From [Bacillus] selenitireducens MLS10 (GTDB lineage Bacteria; Bacillota; Bacilli; Bacillales; Salisediminibacteriaceae): DNA of 64,000 nt. The stretch lies in assembly GCF_000093085.1 (NCBI RefSeq), contig NC_014219.1, forward strand, positions 186,001 through 250,000, in the 5' to 3' direction. Made by a program: the position numbers and the translations under genes. Shown here piece after piece: positions 53,117 to 61,197 of the stretch. Position 1 is the first letter of the stretch. Every line of letters begins with the position of its first letter. The notes under the pieces were generated by a model, which was not told the DNA's origin, searched no databases, and was given only the letters and a program-made list of their open reading frames with translations.

Positions 53117-53515
53117 TCAGTTTGACGGTTGACGCTGGCACTGATCCTCAACGGGCCGCATGACGTACCGGGTGAACAATTTCCGGTAGGTCCGATTAAC
53201 CAGGTCATTTAAGTGAGGGATAAAATAATTCTTCTTCTCTTCGTAGCCTCTGTAATAGACCATATAATTTGCGAATTGCTCCGATTCGTTTCCGGTGAAT
53301 GTGTATCGGACCTTCAGTGATCTCAGCTGTGCGTTGTTTTCACGCATTTTCTTTGCGACGACGCCATTCAGCGCCACAAAGACCATCTCCATTTCTTCCG
53401 CCCACACGCGGTCTTGAAATGATTTCTGGTCTTTTTCGATTAACGCTTTCAGCAAATCCAAAATGATGCCATGGTGTACACACTGATCTTCCTCTTCTGT
53501 TAAGTAGATGCCCAT
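53117..53515 (-). CDS. Hypothetical soluble protein
   Basis: A 132-residue protein, not recognised. Acidic first half (MGIYLTEEEDQCVHHGIILD) and basic C-terminus (NRTYRKLFTRYVMRP). GAGGTGAG lies before the ATG at 53515; an upstream in-frame extension lacks one. A TATAAA-like -10 box lies about 50 bases upstream. No signal peptide or membrane segment. Single gene. Confidence 0.5.
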   Translation of the reverse strand: MGIYLTEEEDQCVHHGIILDLLKALIEKDQKSFQDRVWAEEMEMVFVALNGVVAKKMRENNAQLRSLKVRYTFTGNESEQFANYMVYYRGYEEKKNYFIPHLNDLVNRTYRKLFTRYVMRPVEDQCQRQPSN

Positions 53516-53884
53516 CTGCCTCACCTCAAATCGAATATATGTTCCCTTTATAATATCATATCGGAAAGGAAAAAGCGATGGGGGGATCTCTTCCTGATGC
53601 CGTTTCTTATGATTGGATGTTCGCTGCCGGCCGTACAGGTTTTTGTACTGGATGGGTATACGGCCTCGCAATGTCCGCTCCCCGAAATAAAAAAGGACTT
53701 GCCAGTCACCTAAGTCAATCTTAACTCCGGTTATCGCGCTGGCAACAACGGAGTAAGGGCAGGGAAGGATGCTGACAAAGTCCGATATGAATTGGATCAG
53801 ATTGCTGTGAAATCAGTAAACCGGGTATGACTTTGAAGAATAAAGAATAAGAGAGAACGTTTTCTTTCCGGTCACCTGGAATGA
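53516..53884. other. Gene-free spacer
   Basis: Holds the promoter area of the preceding minus-strand gene (ATTATAAAG near 53550). The rest (53570-53880) shows no convincing gene, hairpin terminator or repeat. Confidence 0.35.
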
Positions 53885-54562
53885 TTACCTATCCGTTCCT
53901 TCAACGTCATCGATATCCACAAAGGAAAGGACTTTCCCATTTACAACGCGAACTTCCATCGTCTTATGCTCCTCAGACAAAAAAGAAAAGATGCCATTTT
54001 CAAATTCAGTATGAATGGAATTCAAAAAGATCCCTTCGTATTTCACACGAGAATTGTTTTCATAGAGTAAGTCATAGGATCCGTCATCATTTTCTGCAAG
54101 ATATGCCCGCACGCCCAAATCATACTCCCATTCTTCTTGCGCAGATGACCGGTCAATCGGAATGACATGCAGGTCTGCCGACGGCACTTGCTTTAACAGG
54201 ACATCGATCACGGAACGACCCAACACGGTCGCCCATATGCTTTCCGCCATTTGACCAATGATGATTTGCGAAATATGCTCACTTTTTGCAGTGGTGACAA
54301 TGGTGTTCGTGATATCGATTGCTTTTTCCTTTTTGATAATGACTTTGGCGTTATAGGCTTTTGCTAATTCTTTAAAAACGGCGATATCGATTTCTTTATG
54401 ATAGGCAAATTCATCATCCGGCAGAGAATCGAATATCAGAATGATCAACTCTGCGCCTAATTTGTTGGAAAGTTGGCCGCCTCTTCGTATCAGTCTTCTC
54501 CCTGTATGGCCATAATTCACACAGACTAAAATGCGCTCATCACGAGTGTGATCTGTTTTCAT
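53885..54562 (-). CDS. KdpD-type universal stress (Usp) domain protein
   Basis: A 225-residue protein. Residues 10-135 (RILVCVNYGHTGRRLIRRGG, then ITQ-like ISQIIIGQMAESIWATVLGR and VIDVLLKQVPSADLHVIPID) resemble the Usp domain found inside KdpD sensor kinases, where it can bind nucleotides such as c-di-AMP. There is no kinase, membrane part or KdpD N-terminal domain here. The last 80 residues (YDLGVRAYLAENDDGSYDLL and EVRVVNGKVLSFVDIDD) look like an added beta domain. GGGAG precedes the ATG. Confidence 0.75.
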   Translation of the reverse strand: MKTDHTRDERILVCVNYGHTGRRLIRRGGQLSNKLGAELIILIFDSLPDDEFAYHKEIDIAVFKELAKAYNAKVIIKKEKAIDITNTIVTTAKSEHISQIIIGQMAESIWATVLGRSVIDVLLKQVPSADLHVIPIDRSSAQEEWEYDLGVRAYLAENDDGSYDLLYENNSRVKYEGIFLNSIHTEFENGIFSFLSEEHKTMEVRVVNGKVLSFVDIDDVEGTDR

Positions 54563-54620
54563 CTTTTTTCTCCCTTTCCATTTATTATTTAAGGCCAGGC
54601 ATTTCAATTGCAATAACGAG

Positions 54621-54652
54621 TAAAAGACCCTGATGATAAACAGGATCTTTTA
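54621..54652 (-). terminator. Terminator of the zinc-ribbon gene
   Basis: TAAAAGACCCTG pairs with CAGGATCTTTTA (one mismatch), 8-base loop, and TTTTACTCGTT follows on the minus strand. Confidence 0.65.
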
Positions 54653-54716
54653 CTGAAACGTATCGTTCACTTTTCCCTGGAAAAGCGGCTGGTCATTAAC
54701 ATTGATCAAGCATCGG

Positions 54717-54899
54717 TCACGTACCCTGCTTTTTCAACTGCTTCTTTGAACGGCAGTTTTTACAAACCTGTTTCGTTACATCATGATCAACGACTCGTTC
54801 ATAAAGCAGCTTGATGCCTGTCCGGTTACATACAGGGCAAGTTCCTCTGCCGCGGTTCGGTTGGTCCCATAATACTCTGCCACGTGTGGTGGTAGCCAT
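54717..54899 (-). CDS. Small zinc-ribbon protein
   Basis: A 60-residue basic protein, MATTTRGRVLWDQPNRGRGT, with CPVC and CKNC pairs about 25 residues apart forming a zinc ribbon, and a basic tail (RSKKQLKKQGT). Similar short proteins are common in Bacillaceae; no function is established. AAGGAGGAG precedes the ATG at 54899. Confidence 0.7.
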   Translation of the reverse strand: MATTTRGRVLWDQPNRGRGTCPVCNRTGIKLLYERVVDHDVTKQVCKNCRSKKQLKKQGT

Positions 54900-54998
54900 C
54901 AAAAATCTCCTCCTTAGGTGTATATACTTTACGTACGTATGCAACCTAATCATCGACAACCAATCGAATCACCTTCTTTAAATAGTCATAAACATCTG

Positions 54999-55045
54999 CA
55001 CAATCATGAACCTGTTCATTTGTTATGAACAGGTTCGTGATTGTG
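54999..55045. repeat. 21-bp hairpin
   Basis: CACAATCATGAACCTGTTCA with final T pairs with the complementary arm at 55025-55045 over 21 bp with one G-T mismatch, around a TTGTT loop. No T-run follows on either strand, so it is not a typical terminator; a short ORF follows. Confidence 0.7.
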
Positions 55046-55062
55046 TATGGGAGGAGCAATCG

Positions 55063-55125
55063 ATGCAAGGACTTTCAGAAGAACGCCTGCACACGATCAT
55101 GCTGCATCTATGTATTTATATATAA
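55063..55125 (+). CDS. Possible 20-codon ORF after the hairpin
   Basis: GGGAGGAG lies 6 bases before ATG; the frame reads MQGLSEERLHTIMLHLCIYI. It may be a leader peptide or the broken start of a gene. Low support. Confidence 0.25.
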   Translation: MQGLSEERLHTIMLHLCIYI

Positions 55126-55178
55126 CTTAGCATAATACTTGCTATAAGTACATAGAGATTGTTATGACCTCACTTCCT

Positions 55179-55207
55179 TTGCCATGATCAATCCGTATTT
55201 ATGATAA
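55179..55207 (+). promoter_or_regulatory. Promoter of the tandem wHTH regulator
   Basis: -35 TTGCCA (55179-55184), 17 bases, -10 TGATAA (55202-55207). A dyad TACTTGCTATAAGTA lies upstream near 55136-55150 and may be an operator. Confidence 0.45.
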
Positions 55208-55249
55208 AATTGCATACAAGAGGCATCGCACAGAAGGGATCGTTCTATC

Positions 55250-56005
55250 ATGCAAAACAACTCGAATCAGTTAAAGAAATTACATATTACGCAAAGGGAC
55301 ATGCTTTATTTTACCGTGTTGCTGAAGCTGCAGGAAACCTCGATACATGCCGCAGAAATTCACCGGTTCGTTTCAGAGAGCTTTAAAAAAGATAATCTCA
55401 GTCCGAATCGTTCCAAGGCTTATGTGTATAACTGTATGAAAGAAATGGAACGCCTGGGGTGGATTACACATAAGGTGGAAGGGAAAAAGAAAATCTTTTC
55501 GATTCGAAGGGAGGGAGAAGACACGTTAACCTCATTTAAAGACATGTATTTGCCGCTTCTGTTGCACATTGATAAGGCAGTCAGTCAAATGATGTATAAC
55601 GTATCCAATAAAGCCTTTCATGATGTGGACTGGTCATTAACCGATAAAGAAAAGCAGTACTTAAGTAAAATTCTGAATGTGAAAGCCATTATTCAGTGGT
55701 ACATTCTCCATCGTCTTCATGAACAGGAAGGACTTCATGGCGGCGAATTATATCGTGAAATGGACCAGCGGTACGCCTGGATAAACAGCCATGGTTACTT
55801 TTATCAAGTACTGCGTGATCTTGATCATGAAGGGTTTGTTACAAGCCAGTGGGCAAACGAGGAAACAAGATCAAAAAGAACGTACCATTTGACCGATGCC
55901 GGAAAACGACAGTACGTCGAATTAACGGAGCAAGTCCGTTTTCACTTGCATGAACTTCGCCAGTTTTTAAGAACTATGATTCAACGGTTTGATCATGTAT
56001 CTTAA
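55250..56005 (+). CDS. Tandem PadR-like winged-helix regulator
   Basis: A 251-residue protein with two similar winged-helix domains. The first is residues about 12-90 (YFTVLLKLQETSIHAAEIHR, then YVYNCMKEMERLGWITHKVE). The second is about 150-225 (YILHRLHEQEGLHGGELYRE, YFYQVLRDLDHEGFVTSQWA, TYHLTDAGKRQYVE). Both resemble PadR-family DNA-binding domains; a dimer-like single chain is unusual, as PadR proteins normally have one. Targets are unknown. A terminator follows at 56131-56168. Confidence 0.75.
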   Translation: MQNNSNQLKKLHITQRDMLYFTVLLKLQETSIHAAEIHRFVSESFKKDNLSPNRSKAYVYNCMKEMERLGWITHKVEGKKKIFSIRREGEDTLTSFKDMYLPLLLHIDKAVSQMMYNVSNKAFHDVDWSLTDKEKQYLSKILNVKAIIQWYILHRLHEQEGLHGGELYREMDQRYAWINSHGYFYQVLRDLDHEGFVTSQWANEETRSKRTYHLTDAGKRQYVELTEQVRFHLHELRQFLRTMIQRFDHVS

Positions 56006-56130
56006 AGTCTGGTGAAGCCAGCAGCATCTCCTGTCACAGAAGTCGGTGGCATTCAGAAGTGAAGAGCCATATGCACGAGCAGAACCATAGTGAGAGGGAA
56101 AAGGGCAAGGTATGAAATACAAACGAACGG

Positions 56131-56168
56131 AAACAGTTCCCAAGGCACATAACCTTGGGAGCTGTTTT
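56131..56168 (+). terminator. Terminator
   Basis: Stem AAACAGTTCCCAAGG / CCTTGGGAGCTGTTT with a 7-base loop and TTTTG after. The gap 56006-56312 otherwise holds only a GACAG-type element. Confidence 0.75.
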
Positions 56169-56206
56169 GCCGGAGCTTGGTCCTTTATACAAAAGAATCG
56201 TTACAT

Positions 56207-56237
56207 GAACTGACGTTCGCTGACAATGGTTGTCCTA
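56207..56237 (+). repeat. GACAG hairpin element, copy 3
   Basis: GAACTGACGTTCGCTGACA, then ATGGTTGTCCTAT; GACAA-N3-TTGTC version of the core with compensating changes in both arms. Lies about 80 bases before the lipoprotein gene. Confidence 0.55.
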
Positions 56238-56312
56238 TGTGGCAGTAGTATAGAGACTGTCAGGCAATTCAATGCGTGATGATCACAATTACAGTGAAAC
56301 GGGGGATGAACG

Positions 56313-56984
56313 ATGAAGAAATGGATGGTAAGTCTGTCTGCGGCAACCTTAATAATGTTGGCTGCTTGCGGGAATGACGGTGAAGACAATCAGGAAGCCA
56401 ATGACAATGGAGGCAATCAGGAGACGCAGGAGAATACGGCAGGTACGAATGAAGAGGCGGAAACGAATGATTCGTCGGAAAACGGCAACAGTGATTCCAA
56501 TGATGAGTGGGAAACACAGGTAGGAGAGACGATTGAAAACGAAGGTGGCGTATTTACGTTGCATGCGCGTGCTGAACCGGTGGACCCTGTTGAAACAGGG
56601 CCGGTCGTGGTGGAAATCGATCAGCTGAATGTTCAGTCCGGGGACTTGTCAGGCGAAATGGCGGAGTTCATGGAAACGGATCGTCTCGAGATGATTCAGC
56701 TCGATCTGAGTGTAGCGAATACATCCGATGAGGATATTGCCTTTTATGCCGATCAGGCTGAAATCGCCACGTCCACCGGCGAACAGCTGCAGGCGGACTT
56801 TTGGCTGTCTGATTCCATCGGCGGCGAGATGATGGGAAATACGAGTTCACAGGGGACACTCTTTTTCGTACTTGAAAGCACAAGTGCAGAAGAAGTCGAA
56901 CACATCCGGATCCGCTGGAGTGCACCGCAGGATGATAACTACGACAGCATTGGCGAAGATGTGGATCTGACTGTGGAGTTCTGA
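56313..56984 (+). CDS. Lipoprotein with an immunoglobulin-like domain (DUF4352-like)
   Basis: A 223-residue lipoprotein: signal peptide with lipobox LAAC (Cys19), a 50-residue Asn/Glu/Gly-rich linker, then a beta-sandwich region (GGVFTLHARAEPVDP, MIQLDLSVANTSDEDIAFYA, GTLFFVLESTSAEEVEHIRI) resembling DUF4352-type Ig-like domains. Likely displayed on the outer face of the membrane; function unknown. The paired arms of a GACAG-type element precede it. Confidence 0.75.
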   Translation: MKKWMVSLSAATLIMLAACGNDGEDNQEANDNGGNQETQENTAGTNEEAETNDSSENGNSDSNDEWETQVGETIENEGGVFTLHARAEPVDPVETGPVVVEIDQLNVQSGDLSGEMAEFMETDRLEMIQLDLSVANTSDEDIAFYADQAEIATSTGEQLQADFWLSDSIGGEMMGNTSSQGTLFFVLESTSAEEVEHIRIRWSAPQDDNYDSIGEDVDLTVEF

Positions 56985-57090
56985 TATGGAAGAGAGTGCC
57001 GTGATGGCGATGTGTGATCAAACCTGCCCTGCATAAGCGTCCCGAACGCGGGACTTGAAACAATCCGGGAAATGATTGGAGATGATGGTT

Positions 57091-57483
57091 ATGGGAAGCG
57101 GAATGTCTTTACATTGTAGGGTGTGCGGGTACCATCGCATGGTCATGTCAGGGATTGGCATGAGTCACTACTCATTTGAGAACTGTCTTGAAAGCTGTGT
57201 GCCGGCAGTCAGGAAGAAGATCAGGAAGATTGTGAAGCACAAGGTGCATGACTACACCTTTGAATTCCGCTGTTATAGTTGTCAGAGCTGCGGCGAGATC
57301 ATGGATAAGCCCTATCTGTACATTCAATATGACGACGATCAAACGTATGAGACCAGGTTTCGCTGTACGAAATGCAGAAGCAGGCGTCTTTTACCGATTG
57401 AAGAAGAGGTGTTATCAGCGCTCCCTTGTCCGAGCTGTAAAGAAATAACACTAACTGAAGTCGGTATGATGCTTTGGGATTGA
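57091..57483 (+). CDS. Multi-Cys zinc-ribbon protein
   Basis: A 130-residue cytoplasmic protein with CRVC (zinc pair), CQSC, CTKC and CPSC pairs, predicting two zinc ribbons, and a conserved middle DKPYLYIQYDDDQTYETRFR. Not recognised. A broken paralogue is at 38242-38640. Start choice at 57091 rests on GGAG nine bases upstream; 57076 is an alternative. Confidence 0.6.
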   Translation: MGSGMSLHCRVCGYHRMVMSGIGMSHYSFENCLESCVPAVRKKIRKIVKHKVHDYTFEFRCYSCQSCGEIMDKPYLYIQYDDDQTYETRFRCTKCRSRRLLPIEEEVLSALPCPSCKEITLTEVGMMLWD

Positions 57484-57547
57484 TGGAGTGCTTTCTTACG
57501 GTATGTTTTACGTTTGATGATCAGATCAATCGACTGGAGGAGATTTT

Positions 57548-57862
57548 ATGAAAGAAGGCGCCTATCTTTTTTATTTTTTTTCGGTGGTTTCTGCAGGTTT
57601 CGGGTTCTATAAATATTGGCACTATGATAACTCGGAAGGCTATGCTGCCACACCTGTGAATGCGTATGTCGGCGGGGATGCCTATAATTATATTATCAAC
57701 GCCAATTATATGATTGCCTTTTTCGTCCTTGCTCTCATCTTTGTTGTGATTGCCAATCATTTGTTCAAAATGGCGGTTCTTACAGAGAAGCAGACATCAA
57801 ATAATCAGGTAGCAAAGAGACAGCTGATGCAGAAGCGAATGAGGAGAGTCAACAGAGTTTGA
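57548..57862 (+). CDS. Small two-helix membrane protein
   Basis: A 104-residue protein with hydrophobic segments at about 5-20 and 55-75 (YMIAFFVLALIFVVIANHLF), a Tyr/Gly-rich loop between them (YGAATPVNAYVGGDAYNYI-like) and a basic C-terminal tail. GGAGGAGA precedes the ATG. Not recognised. Confidence 0.6.
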   Translation: MKEGAYLFYFFSVVSAGFGFYKYWHYDNSEGYAATPVNAYVGGDAYNYIINANYMIAFFVLALIFVVIANHLFKMAVLTEKQTSNNQVAKRQLMQKRMRRVNRV

Positions 57863-57994
57863 AGAGTCGGATCAACAATGCTTCAAAAAGCAGGGAAGAA
57901 ATCTGGACCGGTGTGAAAGAGGAGAAGTAGCTGTGAATAATAAGGTGATTTTTATGATGGCTGATGAATAGTCAGGGAACTCGTCAACCACGCT

Positions 57995-58276
57995 TCAGTC
58001 ACTTCCCGAATGCTTCCTCTCGATTATCCTGACGACCTTCCTGTTAGGGGAAGATGAGATGCGTTTCGGGTTCAGGCTGCCGATTGTCTGGCGTACATCC
58101 CTGTCCGAGATGATCAGCTGTCTGTATGAGTCATCCTCAAGGTAATGTAAGAACCAGGTGTGCTGCTTAAGGAGCTTCAAATTTCGCCGGATATCTTCTT
58201 CCGTGATATTCGTGATGAATGGGGAGAAGGAGAGCATGCTGATTAGATCAGTGAAGAATGCCTGCACTTTATTCAA
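57995..58276 (-). CDS. Hypothetical protein
   Basis: A 93-residue frame with TTG start and a weak ribosome site (AAAAGAACAGA). The sequence (NITEEDIRRNLKLLKQHTWF, then LEDDSYRQLIISDRDVRQTI) looks protein-like, but no family is recognised. Could be partial. Confidence 0.4.
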   Translation of the reverse strand: MNKVQAFFTDLISMLSFSPFITNITEEDIRRNLKLLKQHTWFLHYLEDDSYRQLIISDRDVRQTIGSLNPKRISSSPNRKVVRIIERKHSGSD

Positions 58277-58431
58277 GGTAATCTGTTCTTTTCTGTATGA
58301 GGGTTCGGGTACGTCTCCATACCGGGGGTCTCATGAGCAATACGAGCTGTGCGATCTTCGCATGATTCGTGTACAGAGATATGTCATTATGGTACAGTGA
58401 TAACAAATTTCCTGATAATGAGGGTGGTAGG

Positions 58432-58722
58432 ATGTTCCGACACAGAGTCAGTCTGCGGGTGACGTGTTTCTTTATGATGCTGGCCTACAGTTCCGCGTTT
58501 GTTTACCACGGTTATGGTGGTCTTCTGATGTCAGTGAGGGTGAGCGATCCTGACATGTTTGCAACCATTGTTCTTGCGGTTATACCCATCGTTCTGCTCG
58601 ATCATTTCTTTTTGATAACAGCGATTTTTCTTTCGCTCATGACTCCCTATGTTGTCTTCCTGAAAATACGGACAAAAATCGACTTTAATCGTTTCCGTCG
58701 ACAACTGAGTGCAGATCAATGA
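58432..58722 (+). CDS. Small membrane protein
   Basis: A 96-residue protein with two or three hydrophobic segments (TCFFMMLAYSSAFVYHGYGG, ATIVLAVIPIVLLDHFFLIT) and a basic C-terminus. GGGTGGTAGG precedes ATG 58432. Not recognised. Ends at a bidirectional terminator. Confidence 0.6.
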   Translation: MFRHRVSLRVTCFFMMLAYSSAFVYHGYGGLLMSVRVSDPDMFATIVLAVIPIVLLDHFFLITAIFLSLMTPYVVFLKIRTKIDFNRFRRQLSADQ

Positions 58723-58724
58723 TT

Positions 58725-58753
58725 AAAACGTCCCGCGAGAGGGGCGTTTTTTT
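58725..58753. terminator. Bidirectional terminator
   Basis: AAAACGTCCC pairs with GGGGCGTTTT; TTTTTTT follows on the plus strand, and TTTT on the minus strand for the convergent broken gene. Confidence 0.8.
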
Positions 58754-58767
58754 GCCGGCAAGATGTC

Positions 58768-59267
58768 CTAACGCCTGACATGCGAGGACCAAAACGTATA
58801 AATGAGCCCGGCAAGGAAAGGAGACGCGAGACGGCCGTCGAGTTCATCTGTCTCTGTTACGTTACGGGTCTGGATCAGAAAGCCTGTCCCTTTCGACTCG
58901 ACGATGCGACCATCGTTGACGGAGGTGATGCCATGCCCTGTCAGGGTAGCTTCAATGGTACGGAAAGGGAGCGGCTTCTGAATGAAATCCGGTGCTTTTC
59001 TGTCAACCTCTTGGTACTCGCGATCGTTCCGTTTTCGGTGACCAGCCAGCGGTGACCGTCACGAACCGGTACAGAATCCTGAATGATGGTGTATGTATCG
59101 GTGTGATCAGTCAGCTCAATATGCACATCGTAAACGGGGCTCGTCGCAGGCCGGTCTTGCGGGAGATGATATTCAAGTGACATCTTTCCTGCGGGATATC
59201 TGTTTTGTTTAATGGTCAAGGGTTCGGTTGATGCGCCGAAAAGGAGACGCTTAAAGTTGATGATCAT
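58768..59267 (-). pseudogene. Frameshifted gene of unknown function
   Basis: From ATG 59267 (AAAGGAG upstream) the frame reads MIINFKRLLFGASTEPLTIK through DGHRWLVTENG. Near 59025 coding character moves to another frame, REYQEVDRKAPDFIQKPLPF and ATLTGHGITSVNDGRIVESK to SPFLAGLIYTFWSSH and TAG at 58768. Together they give about 165 residues, ending right before a terminator. A single-base indel or a read error explains it. Product not recognised. Confidence 0.55.
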
Positions 59268-59525
59268 TATGAACTCCTTTCTGAAATAATGATGATTCTC
59301 ATGCAGCGATAGCGATACAAGTACGATATAGATCTGCTGGGTGTTTCCATAGTTGTATCGATCTGCATACATGTCATTGGTGCAAACTGAAAGAGCTTCG
59401 AATATTCATGAATTATTCTCAGAAAAGCCCGTTATGACAGGTTATAATGGAGGTGAGATATATTTTATAAAGTGTTAAAGGCAACTGAAAACAGCATAGA
59501 TCATAAAAGGGGGAGGCGCTGCTTT

Positions 59526-60134
59526 ATGATGGGTTTGAGCCGGAATGACCAACGAGGATTGACCCTCATTGAACTGTTGGCGGTCATTGTGATAGTGGGG
59601 ATTTTGGCGGCGATTGCGGTGCCGGCGGTGAACAACGTAATTGAGAACAGTCGAAAAGATGCTCACTTGGCAACTGCAGAGGCGATTTATGAGGCTTCTA
59701 GACTTGCTGTAATTGACCGGCAAATAAACGCAGGTGACACAGATACTACAGCTTATGTTTTTTACACGGGTACTTCATCGAAACTTAATGAGTTCTTGGG
59801 AGGCGGAGAGAATGGAATCCGGAGAGTGAACCTTGTTGAAGACGGGTATCTCGACAGTCATCCAATCAATCCGCATACGAGAGAGCCATATCAGTATACG
59901 GTTTTACTGCGTGCGGGGAATCAGTCATACATCCAGTTGACATACGGTGACGGAAATACAGAAAAAGTGTTCCGACTTCCGGAACCAAGTAGTGCTCTGG
60001 ATGTATTTATTCATGTTCCGTCTGAAACGGTCCGATACAGAACGGCAACTTTTCGGCACCACCGGGCTGTCTCGATCGACAAGTTGAGAAGAGAAGGTCG
60101 TGATAACGTTAAGTCGGGCTCAGAGATGCGTTAA
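59526..60134 (+). CDS. Type IV pilin-like protein
   Basis: A 202-residue protein with a prepilin N-terminus: a short basic leader, then RG before LTLIELLAVIVIVGILAAIA. The residue after the glycine is Leu instead of the usual Phe, and Glu5 is present. It should be cleaved by a prepilin peptidase (not encoded here). The remainder contains PHTREPYQYTV and beta-rich sequence as in pseudopilins, and an Arg-rich tail. GGGGGAGG precedes the ATG. No other pilus genes are nearby. Confidence 0.8.
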   Translation: MMGLSRNDQRGLTLIELLAVIVIVGILAAIAVPAVNNVIENSRKDAHLATAEAIYEASRLAVIDRQINAGDTDTTAYVFYTGTSSKLNEFLGGGENGIRRVNLVEDGYLDSHPINPHTREPYQYTVLLRAGNQSYIQLTYGDGNTEKVFRLPEPSSALDVFIHVPSETVRYRTATFRHHRAVSIDKLRREGRDNVKSGSEMR

Positions 60135-60274
60135 GGGATGCATACAAGGGCAAGAACGTCCAGAGGAAGCTGATTATGTGATTTTTCGTATGTGAAACCC
60201 GGTCTCAGGTCTGATACGAACAGCGCCTCATTTTCTTTTTATGATGATGTCAAATGATCAAAATGAAGGAACGG

Positions 60275-60522
60275 CTGATGGATTTCGCACTATATGCAGA
60301 AACCGATGAAGCGTCATCTCAGCCTTTGCGGCTGCCTTGGAAAATCGGATATTCGGCATGCTGTTATGGAGAAGCGCCCGGGTTTCCTCATCGTTGCTTC
60401 TGCAATCGCGGGACAGTGGGATCGTCCGCATTACAGGCGTCCTGATTGTTGTTCTGGCAGGGTTGTGGATCAGAGAAGAAGGAAGCAAACAAAAGCTCAT
60501 GACGACTGAATTTAAGATTTAG
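60275..60522 (+). pseudogene. Possible broken small membrane protein gene
   Basis: An AAGGA site precedes ATG 60275 (MDFALYAETDEASSQPLRLP). A neighbouring frame from about 60337 gives ESGIV-like membrane sequence (SGIVRITGVLIVVLAGLWIR) and ends just before a terminator. The two may be one frameshifted gene. Low support. 60135-60274 shows nothing. Confidence 0.3.
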
Positions 60523-60526
60523 TGAC

Positions 60527-60558
60527 GCCCTTCCGGAAATTTTCGGAGAGGGTTTTTC
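60527..60558 (+). terminator. Terminator
   Basis: CCCTTCCG pairs with CGGAGAGGG (one bulge), followed by TTTTTCTTT. Confidence 0.65.
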
Positions 60559-60561
60559 TTT

Positions 60562-60592
60562 GAACTGACGTTCGCTGACAGTATCTGTCCTA
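60562..60592 (+). repeat. GACAG hairpin element, copy 4
   Basis: GAACTGACGTTCGCTGACAG, then TATCTGTCCTAT: GACAG-N3-CTGTC core. About 50 bases before a lipoprotein start. Confidence 0.55.
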
Positions 60593-60641
60593 TCCGCCGT
60601 TACCATTGCAGATGAACCAAAATAAAGAGGAGGCATCAGCC

Positions 60642-61127
60642 ATGAAGAAAATGCTCGCGACAGCCGCAGCGATCCTGTTCGTATTTGCGGCATGCTCGAA
60701 TGACGGCACTGGTACTGTTGAAGAAGATGCGACGAATGAAGCGGTGGTAAACGACAATCAGAACCATGCAAATGCCAACAACGACGAGACAGATGAGGAG
60801 GAAGAGGTGCCGGAAGCAGTGGACGATGAGCTCCAGGCCATCCTGGATCATTTCGAGGGAGACGGTTTTGATGTTGGTGAGCAAGCGTTCAAGGCCTATG
60901 AGATGGTCGGTGCGGTCGATGGTTTTGGCGTGGATGTCAATGGGGAAGAAATTGAATTATATCTATATGATGAGGGATCAGAGGAGCTTGAAGAATTAAG
61001 GTCAGAAGGACAGTTTGACATGGACGGTTTCCCGATCCCCGGTGAAGTCAACGGGAACATCGCATTAATGAGCCATGAGGAGCACCCGGATCAGTCGGAG
61101 ATCCTATCAACGTTTCATGATTTTTGA
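60642..61127 (+). CDS. Small acidic lipoprotein
   Basis: A 161-residue lipoprotein with lipobox FAAC (Cys18), a Asn/Glu/Asp-rich linker to residue 60 and a compact C-terminal domain of about 95 residues (FDVGEQAFKAYEMVGAVDGF, VNGEEIELYLYDEGSEELEE). The C-terminal part resembles small beta-alpha domains but is not recognised. GAGGAGG precedes ATG 60642. Ends at a terminator at 61163. Confidence 0.7.
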   Translation: MKKMLATAAAILFVFAACSNDGTGTVEEDATNEAVVNDNQNHANANNDETDEEEEVPEAVDDELQAILDHFEGDGFDVGEQAFKAYEMVGAVDGFGVDVNGEEIELYLYDEGSEELEELRSEGQFDMDGFPIPGEVNGNIALMSHEEHPDQSEILSTFHDF

Positions 61128-61162
61128 ATGTTGGACAAAACCAGTGATTTGATGAAGAAGAG

Positions 61163-61197
61163 CACCCGATCCACATTCTGGTGGATCGGGTGTTTGT
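61163..61197 (+). terminator. Terminator overlapping the GIY-YIG reading frame
   Basis: Stem CACCCGATCCAC / GTGGATCGGGTG, loop ATTCTG, then TTTGT. Its right arm supplies the first codons of the GIY-YIG frame. Confidence 0.7.

Noticed and set aside
58780-59055. A 91-codon plus-strand open frame
   Set aside because: Antisense to the frameshifted minus-strand gene, whose two parts join into a protein-like sequence next to a terminator.
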